Positions 1 to 12,330 of a stretch of 64,000 nucleotides of DNA are shown one piece after another; position 1 is the stretch's first letter, and each line of letters opens with the position of its first letter. The notes beneath the pieces were generated by a model. That model made no database searches and was not told the DNA's origin. It saw only the letters and a list, made by a program, of their open reading frames with translations. This stretch comes from Cymbidium sinense (lineage: Eukaryota > Streptophyta > Magnoliopsida > Asparagales > Orchidaceae): positions 1 through 64,000 of the forward strand of contig JAKCPB010001389.1 in NCBI GenBank assembly GCA_021442155.1. Direction: 5' to 3'. The position numbers and the translations under genes are program-made.

Positions 1-1074
1 GCGAAAAGAAGAATGAAAATATCTTGATAAACACACTCTGAGAGAGAATCCTTATCAGATCTTTACATTCTGGCCACTTTTTTGTTTGTTTAAATTTCTT
101 TGATCAAGCATATAAAATAATTAAAGATATAACAAGAAATAACTTCTATAACTAAAAATGAATTGGGGTAAGTAATTTGTTGGTTGATCATGTCATAGCT
201 CGGATCAACCATATCGCAGAATGATTTAATAAACCTGGAAATAATCATAATAATATTTATAAATATTTAAGAGAATTTTGATTTTATTTGTCTATATAAT
301 GGTAAGTGAAGAAGAAATATATTTGCTAGTTCATTTTAGGAATACATGCATGAAAGTTCTATTTGGATCAAAATAGCCCCAAAATTTAAGAGAACGGTCG
401 AGTATTGTAAAAATAAACTTCTAAGCACCCTTCCAATTCTTATCACTTTGATAGTCTTTGATAATTGTTATTTGTAAGCAATGGTTCTATAACTAAGTGT
501 CAAGATAGTTTTGATCTTTGTCTCTGTCTAGTGGTTCATGATTAGTAATAATATGCATTTGGTTATATATATTTTAAAACATCATTTGCACTCAGAATCC
601 ATAATGACATTAGATATCAGGTTATCAACTTGAATCATTAATAAAACATTATTCTGACTTCGATCAAAATACATTTAATTCATGATTAAATATTGTTTGA
701 AGTTTCTTCAAAATTGATGCGTACTTCTTAGTAAGTTTCGAACAATGACCAAAGAAAGCTCGATAATAGTTCAAATATTTTGATCAAGATTAGAGGAAGA
801 TTTGATCAATGTTAAAACCCTACTCAAATGAGTCCTAACAAGATTGAGAAAGATTTAATTAAGGTTCAAGAAAAAATTGATCAAAATTTGATCAAATTTT
901 GATAAACATTATATTAAAGTTTAAAATACTGTTCAAACATAGTAAGAATATAATTTGAGTATAATTTTGCACTCGAAATCTCTTTTAAAATTGGCTTAAA
1001 TTATGTTACTATATGTATAAATATCTCTTATAATATTAACAAGAAAAAATATTTTTTGGACAGCTTCATGAATC
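1..1074. other. AT-rich intergenic DNA, nothing recognised
   Basis: Long AT-rich stretch with no open frame of note, no RNA gene and no transposon termini that I can recognise. Words such as TTGATCAAA recur around 780-900, but without a clear period. Confidence 0.6.
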
Positions 1075-1077
1075 TCT

Positions 1078-1262
1078 TTCCCAATGGAGAAATAATTGTG
1101 GAGTCCGGGCTGTTCGGATTGATGTGTGGTACTGTACTATGCATTACTGTATACACAGAGCTAATATATAACATATATTTGCTCATTTACATAGTATTAC
1201 ACAACAATATATACTAATCCAAATGATTCGAACTCCGCACGTAATAATTCTCTTCCCAATGG
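1078..1262. mobile_element. 165-bp MITE with 9-10-bp target duplication (Mutator-like)
   Basis: The direct repeat TTCCCAATGG occurs at 1078-1087 and 1253-1262. Between the copies, the left end (AGAAATAATTGTGGAGTCCG) and the reverse complement of the right end (AGAGAATTATTACGTGCGGA) are imperfect inverted repeats. A 9-10-bp target duplication with terminal inverted repeats fits a non-autonomous Mutator-like element. There is no coding capacity. Family assignment rests on duplication length only. Confidence 0.7.
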
Positions 1263-1310
1263 CTTGCACAATATCTCATAGTAAAACCCATGACAAAATG
1301 CATTATGTCA

Positions 1311-1585
1311 CACTTGAAAAAGTATTAGAAAAATTTCTAACATCATAATGGATGTTTCGCCATCAAAAGTCTTAGTAAGAAAAGTTGCTAAACCACCATA
1401 AATGACTCCAGTTATGTCTAGAAGACCTTTTAATGACTAGGCCATTGAAACTATTCAAACTAATTTATGGCGGCTCACATCAATATCCCAATCTCCAAGT
1501 TATTACCGCCATCAATAATGACGCTAAAATATCTTCTAAAAATAATCGCCGGTAATACCTATTATTAGTCTATTTTCTTGTAGTG
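1311..1585. mobile_element. small CACTA-type non-autonomous transposon
   Basis: The right end reads TATTTTCTTGTAGTG, the reverse complement of the CACTACAAGAAAA terminus typical of plant CACTA (En/Spm) elements. The left end, CACTTGAAAAAGTATTAG, is a decayed match. Short subterminal GGCGGT/ACCGCC-type words recur in both orientations (about 1358, 1468, 1506, 1548), as is usual for this superfamily. There is no transposase. It is probably a deletion derivative of about 275 bp. Confidence 0.6.
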
Positions 1586-2925
1586 AATTATATATGTAGA
1601 AAAAGCATTACTCTGCTTAGATTGTATAATGAGTTGGAGAAGTAATAGAAAACTATTTGATAATTTGAGATTAATAATATTGTTATGTTGAATATGAGAG
1701 GCAATGGCATAATATATATAATTGTTGAATTTTGAATTAATTAGCATTTGAATGAATAGTTGAAGACCAATGCAAAGATGAAACATTTAATTAGGCAATT
1801 TTATTAACTTTTATTTTCTCAAAATAATTTTGATTACTCTTTCTATTTTTCAACATGATTATTTGAACTCACAATTACGAATTAAAAGTATATTGTCATT
1901 AATTTAGAGTTATATTTTTAGGCGTTATGAACATACATATGTGGTCAAATTTATAATGATATAAATGAGTATTTTAACTACTACATTAATTAATATGATG
2001 ATTACTAGTGTGAAAAGCTCATTGTTCAATAACAACCTACGTTTCTCGTTAAATCCTTGTTTGAATCACATGTTAAGCTAGCGAGCCAAATTTGAACAAT
2101 CTTTTGTTCAATCATATTCAGCTCGTTTTAGCTCGAAATAAAAAATTAGATACCAATACAAGAATGAAGCCTATGTTCAAAATCCTACAACCTCCACAGT
2201 TTCTAACTGTTTTTAGTTTACTCGAACATGGGCAAATACGAGCAATATTGAACCGATCATAAACACAAGTCAAATTTGATGAAATTATCTATTTTAATAA
2301 TACATCGTCTATTAATTTATCTATCATAATTGAAATAAAAATTAATTCTTGTAAGAGTTCTTCAAAAGTGTTAATTAGTAAAATCATATATCTAGAATAA
2401 AAAATTACTAAAAATTCTTTAAAATTTCTGTGGAGGTGTTTAGAAGATGTTCCACTAGCAAAGTATATACACTCGAAATATATTATTGTTATACTTTGGA
2501 TCTTCAAATTTTCTCTGAGGAAAATATAGAATCGACTTATGCGTGGCATGTTTTTTTATAATTTCAAAGCTAGCCCAATTCATTTAGGCCCACTAATTTT
2601 ACTGGGCCCTCAAGGCTTCATGGATCCTCTATAATTGCCCTTGTAGTTGCGCATATTTCCTTATCAACACTCTCTCTCTCCATATCCATATATATATATA
2701 TATATGAATGATGATAAATATAATTTTGAGACAAAAATTAATTTCATAAAGAGAAAAAAAATCAACCAATAAAAGTTCACCATGAAACATCAATTATAGA
2801 AAACTATACAATTCTTCACACAATAATTGGAATAAAATAAAAGGAGATATTAACCACAGAAGCGAACAAAGAAGAAACACCACACAAGGAGAAATCTCAA
2901 CCGTTCGTTAATCGTGTAGATCATT
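1586..2925. other. AT-rich 3' flank of the PM19-like gene
   Basis: No gene is seen. There is a short (TA) run near 2690-2705 and GAGC/GCTC-containing words at about 2075-2140 that resemble the GAGCTC-rich MITE seen elsewhere in the window, but no termini can be defined. The last ~100 bases should hold the 3' UTR of the neighbouring minus-strand gene. Confidence 0.5.
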
Positions 2926-3243
2926 TCATGTCCTCAGTCTTATTGATGCCGCGCCATGAATCGCAATAATGTATAGCAGCTGAGTTGCAGAAAGAATGAT
3001 CATAAAGGCCTCCATTGTTCTCTGTAAAATAAATAAAAAAATAAAAAAAATCAGTAATTTGATACTTTGATATATTTATTATTATTATTATATATATTCT
3101 GTTAGATGAATTATATAAACCTACCAGTCTCGCATTTCTTCCCTCCAAGTCAATTTCTTTGCAGGCCAAACTGCATAAAATATGTGAAAATTGAATAACA
3201 TTATTTTTCTTTCTCATGATTCAGATTTGTGCAAACTAAAAGC

Positions 3244-3284
<41 letters not shown>

Positions 3285-4885
3285 TAATAAATGAGAATTA
3301 TTTGTAAATTTTACACACCTCTTGTTTTTAATCAAAATTTTGCTGTTTATTCATCAATGAAATATTTGTATTTTTAATTTTATTTTTAAATTTTTATATG
3401 TGATTATTTGTGATACGAAATTATATAGAACTTTCTATCGCTCTCCTCTCCATCTTTATTATTTGTTTTATTTTAAAAAAATTGATTATTACCTTTATTA
3501 TATATATTTTACATTATATAAATATTTTTTAAATAAAAATATTAACTTGGTGTCCATAAAATTTTATGATTTACATTTATAGATATCTATAAATAATATA
3601 ATAATATTTTTAATATAAAGAATTTGTGTCTTGCTAAAGAAAATCTTCGTAAATAAAAATAAGAGTTAAGCTTCAAATTATTAAATATTTTTAAAATCTG
3701 TGATATATAGCACTCATTTCAAAATTAAAAAAATAATTTTAAAAATTTATTACCTTTTAAAAAAATATGGAAATTATAATCAATTAAAATAACTCGTAAA
3801 CTTTAAATAAAACTCCCGGAAATGAAGGAAAACTGCATGAATGCTACGTATAGTTCGAAGCCGAGAAGAGTTACCCCATGGCGAGAAGAGTGAGAGTCCA
3901 GGCAACGACGGCAGAGGAGGCGGCCGCCGGCAGGCTATCGGAATTCCAAGCTCGGATATGGTTGAAGCCGGCCAGAGCGGCGGCGGCCCCAACAACTGAG
4001 GCAATGAGCGCAAATATGACGAAGAAGCCGGTCGCCGCGTTCCCCATTGGGAAGAATATAGGCGAGAATTGGGTAGGGAGGACCAGCCCGGAAGCTGCGC
4101 CGTTATATTCTCACATTATATTTGATTATAAAAATAAAAAATAGAAAAAAAGAAAAAGAAATTTACATTGTTATACTATCGCCCAATTCATACATTCTTG
4201 AATAAAATTAATTTAGGAGCTTTTACATACACTATCATCTTATTCTTACATATTTATAAATTAATCATCTTTTAACATCAAAATTTCAAATTGACATTCA
4301 AATATTGATATTCATAATAAAAACCCAACCCATATTTTTCATTTTCATAGAATTCATGACGATTTGATCGTGGCATGCGCAAATACATGAATCTCATAGT
4401 TCAAAAAAATGTTAAAGATTAAATTATAAATACATATATTTTAGGTGATTGATTTGTAAATATCCCATAAATTTAATAACAGCCAAATTAGACTGTTTAA
4501 TGCTATATAAAATCTCCTAATATTGGAATAATTATCATAAAAGTTGGGACATCTAAAATTATTTTATACAATAATCAAACAAGTTAAATGTGACAAGTGT
4601 ATACTAATCATTCTAATTAAACACCTAACTATTTTTATTGAAATTTATTACAATTTTTCTCTCCACCATAGCAAATAATCTTGAAATAATAATAATAATA
4701 ATAAATCTGATACAATTATTGACTAATACTATAAATTAATATAAATGGCGAAGCATCAACATACCGATGATGAAGCCATGATCGATCGCAACGTCGATCG
4801 CCCAGCCTCCGATCGCCGCCACGATGGCATACATGCAGAAGTTAAGAAGAAGAAGAAGACGAGCCACAGGCTTAAGATCTGCCAT
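2926..4885 (-). CDS. AWPM-19/PM19-like plasma membrane protein, 4 exons: complement(join(2926..3021,3125..3170,3875..4094,4765..4885))
   Basis: This is the one intact protein-coding gene. The exons join in frame to 161 codons including the stop (160 residues). Introns start GT and end AG: donors at 4764, 3874 and 3124; acceptors at 4095, 3171 and 3022. Exon 1 begins MADLKPVARLLLLLNFCMY and gives a first membrane segment. Exon 2 encodes the segment around GFFVIFALIASVVGAAAALAG, then NHIRAWNSDSL and a third hydrophobic stretch. Exon 3 encodes the family signature LACKEIDLEGRNARL. Exon 4 begins RTMEAFMIILSATQLLYII and ends in a basic tail. Four hydrophobic segments, the NHIRxW and LACKEI motifs and the length match the AWPM-19/PM19L family: small plasma-membrane proteins induced by abscisic acid, cold or seed maturation, with a proposed ABA-transport role in rice. 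Function here is by homology only. The start is the first ATG of exon 1; a TATA-like TATATAAC lies about 110 bases upstream. Confidence 0.93.
3242..3291. repeat. (AAT)n microsatellite in intron 2 of the PM19-like gene
   Basis: About 14 consecutive AAT units inside the 704-bp intron between exons 2 and 3, interrupted once by GAT near the end. Such tracts are usually length-polymorphic. Confidence 0.95.
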
Positions 4886-5218
4886 TAATCCAATTAAGAA
4901 ATTTAAAAACTATATGTAGGGAAATGATATTGTTTGTCACAGTAGACCTTATTTGCATGAAATTGTGTGGCTTGAGCTTGCTCACAGTTAAAGGTTATAT
5001 ATCTGAAAGGAAATGTACAAAGTTTGATGAGAATGTTCTTTGCTTGCAGGCTATTGCAGGTAATGGACATTTTATGGCTGTAAAGGGGATTTGGAAGTCT
5101 TTAAATCCAAGAAAAGGAGCATAAAGATCAATTACTGGCCTGAAATTAGTTTTATAAGTTCATGATGAGAAGTATTGAGTTTAAGGAGCAATTTGGTTCG
5201 TAGAATATGAAATATAAT
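4886..5218 (-). promoter_or_regulatory. upstream region of the PM19-like gene
   Basis: On the minus strand a TATA-like GATATATAACC lies at about 5003-4994, some 110 bases before the start codon. The non-duplicated upstream DNA is only about 333 bases long, because the tandem-duplication breakpoint is at 5218/5219; further upstream control sequence would lie inside block A1. A 66-codon plus-strand frame overlaps this region and is not believed to be a gene. Confidence 0.45.
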
Positions 5219-5393
5219 ACAAAAGAAATTTAGTATATTTGAAATATTATATAATTGTTAGTTAGATGTAAAATAAATATAATAAAATAATGTCAAACTC
5301 AAAAGCAGAAGTCGACGGTTGGCAATAGCGAGCAGCGGCGAAAGGCTAGGCAGTTGTAGTCGCGGATGGAAGCCACTGTGGGTGGCTGCAATT

Positions 5394-5850
5394 CAGGGTT
5401 TAAACGAGCCGAGCCGAGCACAAACTATCCTCGGCATGAGCTTGGCTTAATTAATTTATGTAGTTACAGTTCGAGCTCGAGTTTTACTTTATGAGTTTGA
5501 ACCTACTCATTTAGTATGGAAGCGATGAAATAATTATGATTCAATCAACTATTAAGATAAAAGTAATTAAAATTTAAAAATTAGAAGAAAATTAATAAGA
5601 AATTATTTGATATAAAAAATGGATGTATTATTAAAATATTTTAATAATTTTTTTATTTAAACTACTAAATTCTAATACATTTTAAGTATTTTTAATATTA
5701 ATATTTATTAAATATGCCGACTCACAAGCTAACAAGTTGAGTCAGGAGTGACTTGAGCTTAGCTTATTAGCTCATCGAGCTTGGCTCATGCTATTTATCG
5801 AGCTGAGCCTGAGCTAGCTCATTAAACAGCTTGACTCACTTATACTCCTA
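5394..5850. mobile_element. GAGCTC-rich MITE (A1 copy)
   Basis: The left end is CAGGGTTTAAACGAGCCGAG. The right end is GCTTGACTCACTTATACTCC, whose reverse complement is similar to the left end. The subterminal regions are full of GAGCT/AGCTC words in both orientations. These features fit a non-autonomous DNA transposon of the type widespread in plants. A clear target duplication is not visible. The element at 17786-18160 is of the same kind and the A2 copy is at 51855-52312. Confidence 0.6.
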
Positions 5851-6049
5851 ATTATAATTACCACAATTTTGATGTATACAAAGCTCACTCAAAATTAGAT
5901 GAGCTTCAAAATACACAAAAAAATGAACTGCAAGTTTGGCTTAAAATTTCTTTAAAAATTTTCATTGCATTCCAAAATTTTTAAATCAAATACCTAAATT
6001 TTGCAATCTCCTATATTCTAAATATATTACACAATAAATATAATTCGAA

Positions 6050-6050
<1 letters not shown>

Positions 6051-6143
<93 letters not shown>
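6051..6143. repeat. (TA)n microsatellite, about 46 units
   Basis: Uninterrupted TA run. It is preserved at the matching place in block A2 with about 60 units, so it predates the duplication and has changed length since. The Tyr/Ile-rich frames across it are artefacts. Confidence 0.98.
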
Positions 6144-6146
<3 letters not shown>

Positions 6147-9100
6147 GTGGTGACAAGAAACGAAGTCCGGGAGTCTTCTTAATTTCATTACTATTAAGGT
6201 TTTTTTTCTTTTTATTTTGGGAAGGCATTTCACTTTATGCCTTTATTAATGGCGGCAGCTTTGTTAAAGAGGTAGTAATTGTTCTTATCTTTAGAAGTGA
6301 GATTAGGATTTCTAGATTAGAAAGTCACTAAAATATCTTTCTTTTAGAATGGAGAACCAATCTCTTAATTAAGAGGCATATGTTTAATCACTGTGTTCCT
6401 TGGATAATATCATATAGATTAAAATTTCATCTAAATAATAATTTTATTCATATAATATATTGTGTTTTATTATTTTATATTGATATTAAGAATAATCAAT
6501 GATAATTATTATATATCTTTTATCCATTCCCATTAAAATAGGGCTTAAATGCTATTTCTTAAATTAATGATAAAGATATCAATGAATCAAATAATTGGGA
6601 ACACAAAATTCCAACATTAAAATGAATGTAAAGTAATCAAAGTTATTGAATGGGCCATACAAAATTAAATGAATGTACTTAGATTTTTTTTTTTTATAGA
6701 TTTATTGTAGATTATTTGCTAGATATGTAGTCATCAAATTCGATCAATGAACTTTGATATGATAATAGCTCAGAATAGAATCTGTTGTTGATGAAGATGT
6801 GATTGTTTGCTTACCTGCTTGTATTCTTTTGCTGAGCCAATTTATATCTTCCAAAAGTTGGTTCAATAGATTCCACATAGAATCATGTGTATGTGTTGAG
6901 AAATAAATAGATACTTAAAATTGAAGAAATATATTTATCATTTTATTTTCTAGGAGATTATTCTTGAAAGTTTATTTCATATTAAAATACCTCCACTTTT
7001 AATTATGAAATAATTATGTAAGTCAACTGTTGCTACTGATAATAATTCGAAGAAGCATCTAATAAGCGTTAAACAAAATTCGAATAAAGTTGATCATAAA
7101 CATATTAAAACAATTCAAAACTTTTTCGAATACTACTTAAGGCAAATTCGAACATTCATTCGAGAATCATTTTTAATAGAATTCTAACATAGGCTTGACA
7201 ATGATCAAACAATTTGAATAGGTTCAAACAAGATAGATACAATATAGAGAAATTTATTATCTTAAAAAGATCAAGTTAGAGAGTTATTAAAATTTTGAAT
7301 GCAATATCAATGAGATAGTGACAAAAATATATATTTTGAGGTTTGTTCAATATTCGAATGACATTCAAATTTGTTGAGGAAAAGATTATACTATAACAAA
7401 ATACAATCACAATAACTATAACACAATAAATCATAAGACAAACATAACATATGATAAAATTTTAATAAGAAACATTATATGAAATTAAAATAGTTATAAT
7501 ATTTTGTAATAATATGTTGGATCAAAAAAAAAAAAAAATTTTAATATAATTGGATACAATCATTTAAATCATTATAAAATACTTAAATTTTACAAAGTCT
7601 ATATTACTATAGAATGTCCAAGTCTGATTGCATATATGCTACTATAGAGCACTTAAGTCTGATTGTATTTTTACCACTATAGAGTGCTTAAATATGATAA
7701 TAGCTATATCTCTATTACATATTTTGTTGAAGATCATTAATATTGAAATCATTCTCATCAAGCAAAAGCATTTGTAATTGGGAGTTTAGCCACCAAGCTT
7801 TGCATTGATCTTTGCATGCACATCCACTAAAAAAGAGCAACATGTCAACAAAAAGCATCACTTTTATTGAAAACTATGTAATGCCTCCCACATGCACACA
7901 CTCAAATGTTTAGTACTTAAATTTGATATTGAACACAATGATATCACTACGCTCAAATAGCTCATATTGCATACACCCCAACTCTATATGTTGCCTGAGT
8001 ATACCTTTGCATGCATAGCAAAATAACTCGAATGAGATAATCTCAAACAAAGATAATACAAAATAGTAACTTTGCCCTCTGCCCAAAGTTCATCAAACAT
8101 TGATTGAAATATGATCAACCACCATTGAACCCAAATAAAATTTACTTGACCAATAGTCCTTTGTTGATCAAAATATTTTCAGACTTTCATCGAAGTATGT
8201 TCAAACCATAATTGATGTTTTTCAGCTGATATTTGAAACTTTTTCTTATTCAAACTAGCTTCAAATAATGTTCGATTAGGAGTGAGATATGTTTGATGCT
8301 TGTAATCTAATAATGTTCTATTTGGTTTATAGTTTAGAGTGTAAACGTCAAACATAACCAATTTTCTTAAATCCTAGACATCACTGACCTTCAATAATAA
8401 ACATTATCTAGACAAAGATGAAGATGGAAACATTGTAGTGGAATATGACCACAGAATTATTATTGATGAATAAGAATTGTTGGAGAAGAAGGCATCAACA
8501 ATAGAAAAGATTGATCAACTAAATGCTCAAAGCCACTTATATAAAACCCAAATGTCTTTTTAAATTTTTGTGATATTTTCTTTTATTTTTTGATGATTTA
8601 GATAAATTATATTTGATTAGTGTTTTATAAAATCTATATTTTCAAAATTTAAGAAAAAAAATTATTTTTTAAAACTCTGCAAATAAGTTGTAATCATTTA
8701 TTAAGATATTTAAATGAATTTAATCACAAATTCATTCATGCCTTTTTAATCATTTTCAAAACTTACATTCACAGCCCGTCGGGAGGGTCAGTCAATTCAA
8801 TTTTTTTGGTCAATCATGTGTACACCATCGATCAACCTAACACAATTGCATCATTGTCCGTTTTCAAATAAAAAATAAATTTATACAATATTCATTTAAA
8901 AAATTAAAATCAGAATAATGTATCTAATTTTTTTTAATTTCATATCAAAATATATAAAAAAACATCATAAGAGTAGAAATAAAGAATAAAATCTAAAAAG
9001 TTATCCCAATTGGCCTTTTAATGAGTTGATTAATCTACATGTGACATAATTTTGGGTTCAATCACAAAAAAAAGGATGACCATCAAATTACGGTGAAGCC

Positions 9101-9215
9101 TATCTAGACACTATTTTAGGATCATACTCTCTCTCAATTATGATCTATTTGTTACAGTTGTACAAGAAGCTACTATTTAAAAAATTGTGGTATGTAACAA
9201 TATTTTTAATTTAAA
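6144..9215. other. AT-rich intergenic DNA, nothing recognised
   Basis: There is no gene, RNA gene or transposon end that I can support. The corresponding A2 sequence (52630-55660) is nearly identical, with few small changes, so this part gives the best view of how young the duplication is. Short open frames here (for example 8179-8361) are AT-rich and show no familiar motif. Confidence 0.6.
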
Positions 9216-9960
9216 AAATGTTTGGCTTTAGTTTTTTGCAAACCACGACACTTTGTCAAGTCAAGTTAGAACAAATAGCTTTCACACCACAAATTCTTCA
9301 AAACATAATTTCCCAAATGCTGTTTACAGCATAGTTAGAATCACATCACAAGCAAATAGAAACTCAAACTTGGCCTTAGAGTCCTTTTGGGGTATGTAAA
9401 CTTTTATAAAGATTATAAAATGTTATGGGAGAAAATAGATTTTAAAAAAATTAATACAAGTGTTACAAATATTTTCTTTTTTTTAAAAAAAATTTAAATA
9501 TCAACTTTTTAATAGCTACCACACTTTAATAGCTCTGATTTTTAAAAATAAATTTTTACCACAAAATCTTCTAAAAATTAGTCAAAAAAAGCTTATAGTC
9601 AAACACATTTATAGTTATTTTATGAAAAAAAAATAAAAGTTTTATCTCAAACACACTCTTAGAGTTTGGAGGACAAATATAACTTTAAAAAAATTGATCA
9701 GTAAAATTGTTTTAAAAAAAATAGCTTTTTGAAAAGTGGAAAGTTATTGTAAGCGTTAAAAAAATTTTTTTTTTTGAAAAATTCAAACAACATCTTTTGA
9801 CAACCATTACACTCTAACAACTCTGGTTCTTTGAATCTGCTTTTCACTACAAAAGTTTTTAAAAACCAGCTAAAAAACTTACAGTCAAATGAAGCTACGA
9901 TTATTTTTTGACTGCTTTCTGAAAAGCAAAATAACCAAAAAAATTGTCCTAAACGCACCT
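9216..9960. mobile_element. cluster of three related TTTGG-type MITE-like units (A1)
   Basis: Three neighbouring AT-rich units (about 9216-9370, 9378-9660, 9661-9960) show the same pattern. Each starts near a GTTTGG/AGTTTGG word, contains AAAATAGCTTTTT and CAAAAGTTTTTAAAAA-type words, and ends near TCAAACACAC or CTAAACGCAC. The inner junction TCAAACACACTCTTA-GAGTTTGG looks like two inverted termini back to back. They are probably non-autonomous DNA transposons inserted next to each other; the superfamily is unknown. The A2 counterpart is at 55660-56390. Confidence 0.45.
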
Positions 9961-11110
9961 ATCTCCAAATGGGACCATTAAATCTCTCATACCAAATAAG
10001 CAAAGCCCCATTTTTATAGCTATTTGATCTATAATTTATCTCTTTGCCTGATTGAATTATGCCTCAAATATATTTCACTCTTATTCAGTATAATTTCCTC
10101 AAATTTAATCATGCATTGAACCGAGCCAGTCTCTGATATAAATTAAATTAGCATTAGTAAATCAAGTAATCCCGAACCCCTAAAATCTGGCCCACTCAAG
10201 CTCACATTTGCCTTCTTGAGGGAGGCACAACAATATCCAATTAAAGTACTGCTGTAGGAAACCTTAAATAAATAAATAAAATAAAATAGAACAGATTTTA
10301 GAATAAAAAATAATAGGTAGAAGAAGATTAATGGAGCTAAGGTAATGTCATGCACTGTCCTTCAAAGAGTTTCATTGATGACAATTAAAATTTTTAAGCT
10401 GTGATATATTAGTTAAAAAATATGATCAAATATCAATTTTAAATTTATTTTTAGGTAAAATTATTACTAATAAGTCATCATTAATTTAATAATTGAGAGC
10501 TTAAATTTTTAACTAAGAGATCTAAAATTAAAAAATTTGCATAAATATTATTTGTGCAAATTTATAATTAAATTCAGTCAAATGTCTCAAAAAAAAAATC
10601 TAAATTAGTATTACTCTTAATTGCATGACTTACAAGTGTACTTAAAATTTCAAAATCTTAATGATTGACGAAAATAAAAGCCAAAAAAAAGAAATTATTT
10701 CAAAAAAGAATTAGAGAGCCTAGAACTTATTTGAATATTTTTAAATAATTTAGTTAATATTAAAAAAAATAAAAAACAACATATCATTTTTTTTACCGTA
10801 ATTAACATATTATTCAGAAAGAAAAATAAAACTTTAAAATAATGCCAAATAGATCCTAAGATTTCATGCAACCAATTTTTGGTTTTAAAAAAAAAAATTT
10901 TGTTCTGAACCCTTTTTCTTTTTGGAGCACTAAATCCAAAAAAAATAATAATAAAAAAAAAATCAATTTTAGGTTAAAACATAGACAAAAATACAATTGC
11001 TATAGAAATCATATTTATTTGCTTAAGCTAATTGGCAAGGCTTTTTTATCGATTAAGCAATAAATATCTGTGCAAGTCAAGTATCATTATCTTGATTGAG
11101 CGCATACAAA
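9961..11110. other. AT-rich intergenic DNA, nothing recognised
   Basis: There are several poly(A) runs and no credible gene. The minus-strand 70-codon frame at 10143-10355 is only partly kept open in A2 and has no family resemblance. Confidence 0.55.
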
Positions 11111-11139
11111 AATATCCAAATCTTAGTGTGGGTTTGTAA

Positions 11140-11290
11140 AGATATATATCATATATATATATATAAAGAGGGAGAGAGAGAGAGAGAGAGGGAATCTATA
11201 CACAGCCTTAAAAGTGCATATATCTAAAGAGGGAGAGAGAGAGAACACATACTATACACACAACCTTAAAGTGCATATATCTATTTGAAC
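11140..11290. repeat. duplicated (GA)n-containing segment (A1)
   Basis: Two copies, about 65 bases apart, of GAGGGAGAGAGA followed by CTATACACA and a CCTTAAA-GTGCATATATCTA stretch, next to a short (TA) tract. The same pair is present in A2 at 57500-57645. This is a local tandem duplication around a GA microsatellite. Confidence 0.8.
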
Positions 11291-11321
11291 TAAATCCTGT
11301 TTGAATCATATAAAACACATC

Positions 11322-11426
11322 GTAGTCACCAAAAATTCACCACCGATCTCTCGATTAAGAGAGTGATTTAAAGTATCAAAGAAATTTTCAGAAGGAAGAC
11401 GAAATAGTAGATAAGACACTACCCAG
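11322..11426 (-). other. conserved U5-end motif of the LTR (family A, A1)
   Basis: Minus-strand GTGTCTTATCTACTATT, then a GAAAATTTC word, CTCTCTTAATCGAGAG and GGTCGGTGGTGAATTTTTGG. The same ~95-base block occurs at 16531-16625 and twice in block A2, and in related form on the plus strand at 31766-31848. It contains a perfect small palindrome (CTCTTAATCGAGAG-type). In the last case it sits exactly at an insertion boundary, so I read it as the 3' end of an LTR. Confidence 0.6.
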
Positions 11427-11540
11427 TGATTTGAATAGTGTTGCTTATCTTGATTGAGTTTTATTGCAAATTTAAAATTTTAAATAAAATTTTGATGATT
11501 TCTGACCTCTAGCCCAACCCACATGGGCCACAACAGGGGG

Positions 11541-12330
11541 CACCATGCCAAGAAAGGCATGTATGAGTGGTGTAAACATAACGACCGAATGTGTCATCCC
11601 TCCATGCCAAGAAATGCATGTATGGGTCTTTAAAGCATCTGTATGTAACACAAATTTCACCACCACGCCAAGAAAGACATGTACGTGTACTTATATACTT
11701 GCAATGCCAAGTTAAAACATTAATTTTACCTTTGTAGTTGAATTTTTATTGAGTTGTTTATACCTCCTATCGGTGTAAAAGTTTGGCAAGATTTCGACAA
11801 AGATCGCGTCGTCCCTCAGATATCTTGCATGTATATGCCCACCACACCAAGAAAAGCATGTATGGGTGGTTTAACCACAGTCTAAATGCGCCATCCCACC
11901 ATACTAAGAAAGACATGTATGGGACTCTGAGGTACCAACTAAAACAGATTTCCCAGCTACACTAAAAAAGATGTGTACGGGTACTTATACACTTGCAATG
12001 TTACTTTAAACAATAATTTTATATTGTGGCCTAACTTTATGTGTTTTGGCTCCCTGCCGGAAAGTTTGGCGATTTTGGCAAGATCTCGATCGCCCCCCAG
12101 GAGGCTACCTTCGATATGCTGAGCCTACCCTCCACGCCAAGAATGGTGTGTATGGGCGGTGTAAACCACAACCTGAATATGCTATCCCACCATGCCAAGA
12201 AAGGCATGTTTGGGACTCAGCACTATGAACATATTTCCTATCACAAAAAAAGGCTCAGACGGTACTTATACTGCAAACACTTTTTCCTCGCCGATTAAGA
12301 AAGACATATGAGTACTTATATATCAACACA
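11541..12330 (-). repeat. hairpin array: ~295-bp units with three short hairpins each (A1)
   Basis: The motif (C)CATGCC-AAGAAA-GGCATG and its variants recur at about 11541, 11602, 11663, 11840, 11899, 11957, 12131, 12189 and 12243, with a last degenerate copy near 12289. They group in threes at a period of 294-297 bases. The third hairpin of a unit is followed by GTACTTATA(C)AC and a CTTGCAATG word. Stem bases vary together: CATGCC/GGCATG at 11544-11561, CACGCC/GGTGTG at 12133-12150. The array lies downstream of the LTR TATA box, so it should be in the 5' leader of the transcript. The A2 copy is at 57899-58720. Confidence 0.85.

Noticed and set aside
3878..4144. 88-codon plus-strand frame
   Set aside because: It is the antisense of exon 2 of the PM19-like gene; the minus-strand reading joins with three other exons and matches a known family.
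4924..5124. 66-codon plus-strand frame in the PM19-like upstream region
   Set aside because: No family resemblance, overlaps the promoter, and lacks any supporting splice or coding signal beyond being open.
5986..6233. Tyr/Ile-repeat open frames over (TA)n tracts (also 14409-14618 and 52490-52714)
   Set aside because: They are translations of a TA microsatellite, equally open in other frames, with no protein-like flanks.
11541..12330. CRISPR-like array of regularly spaced hairpins
   Set aside because: Units are long and composite, spacers are themselves repeated, and the context is a plant retrotransposon LTR.
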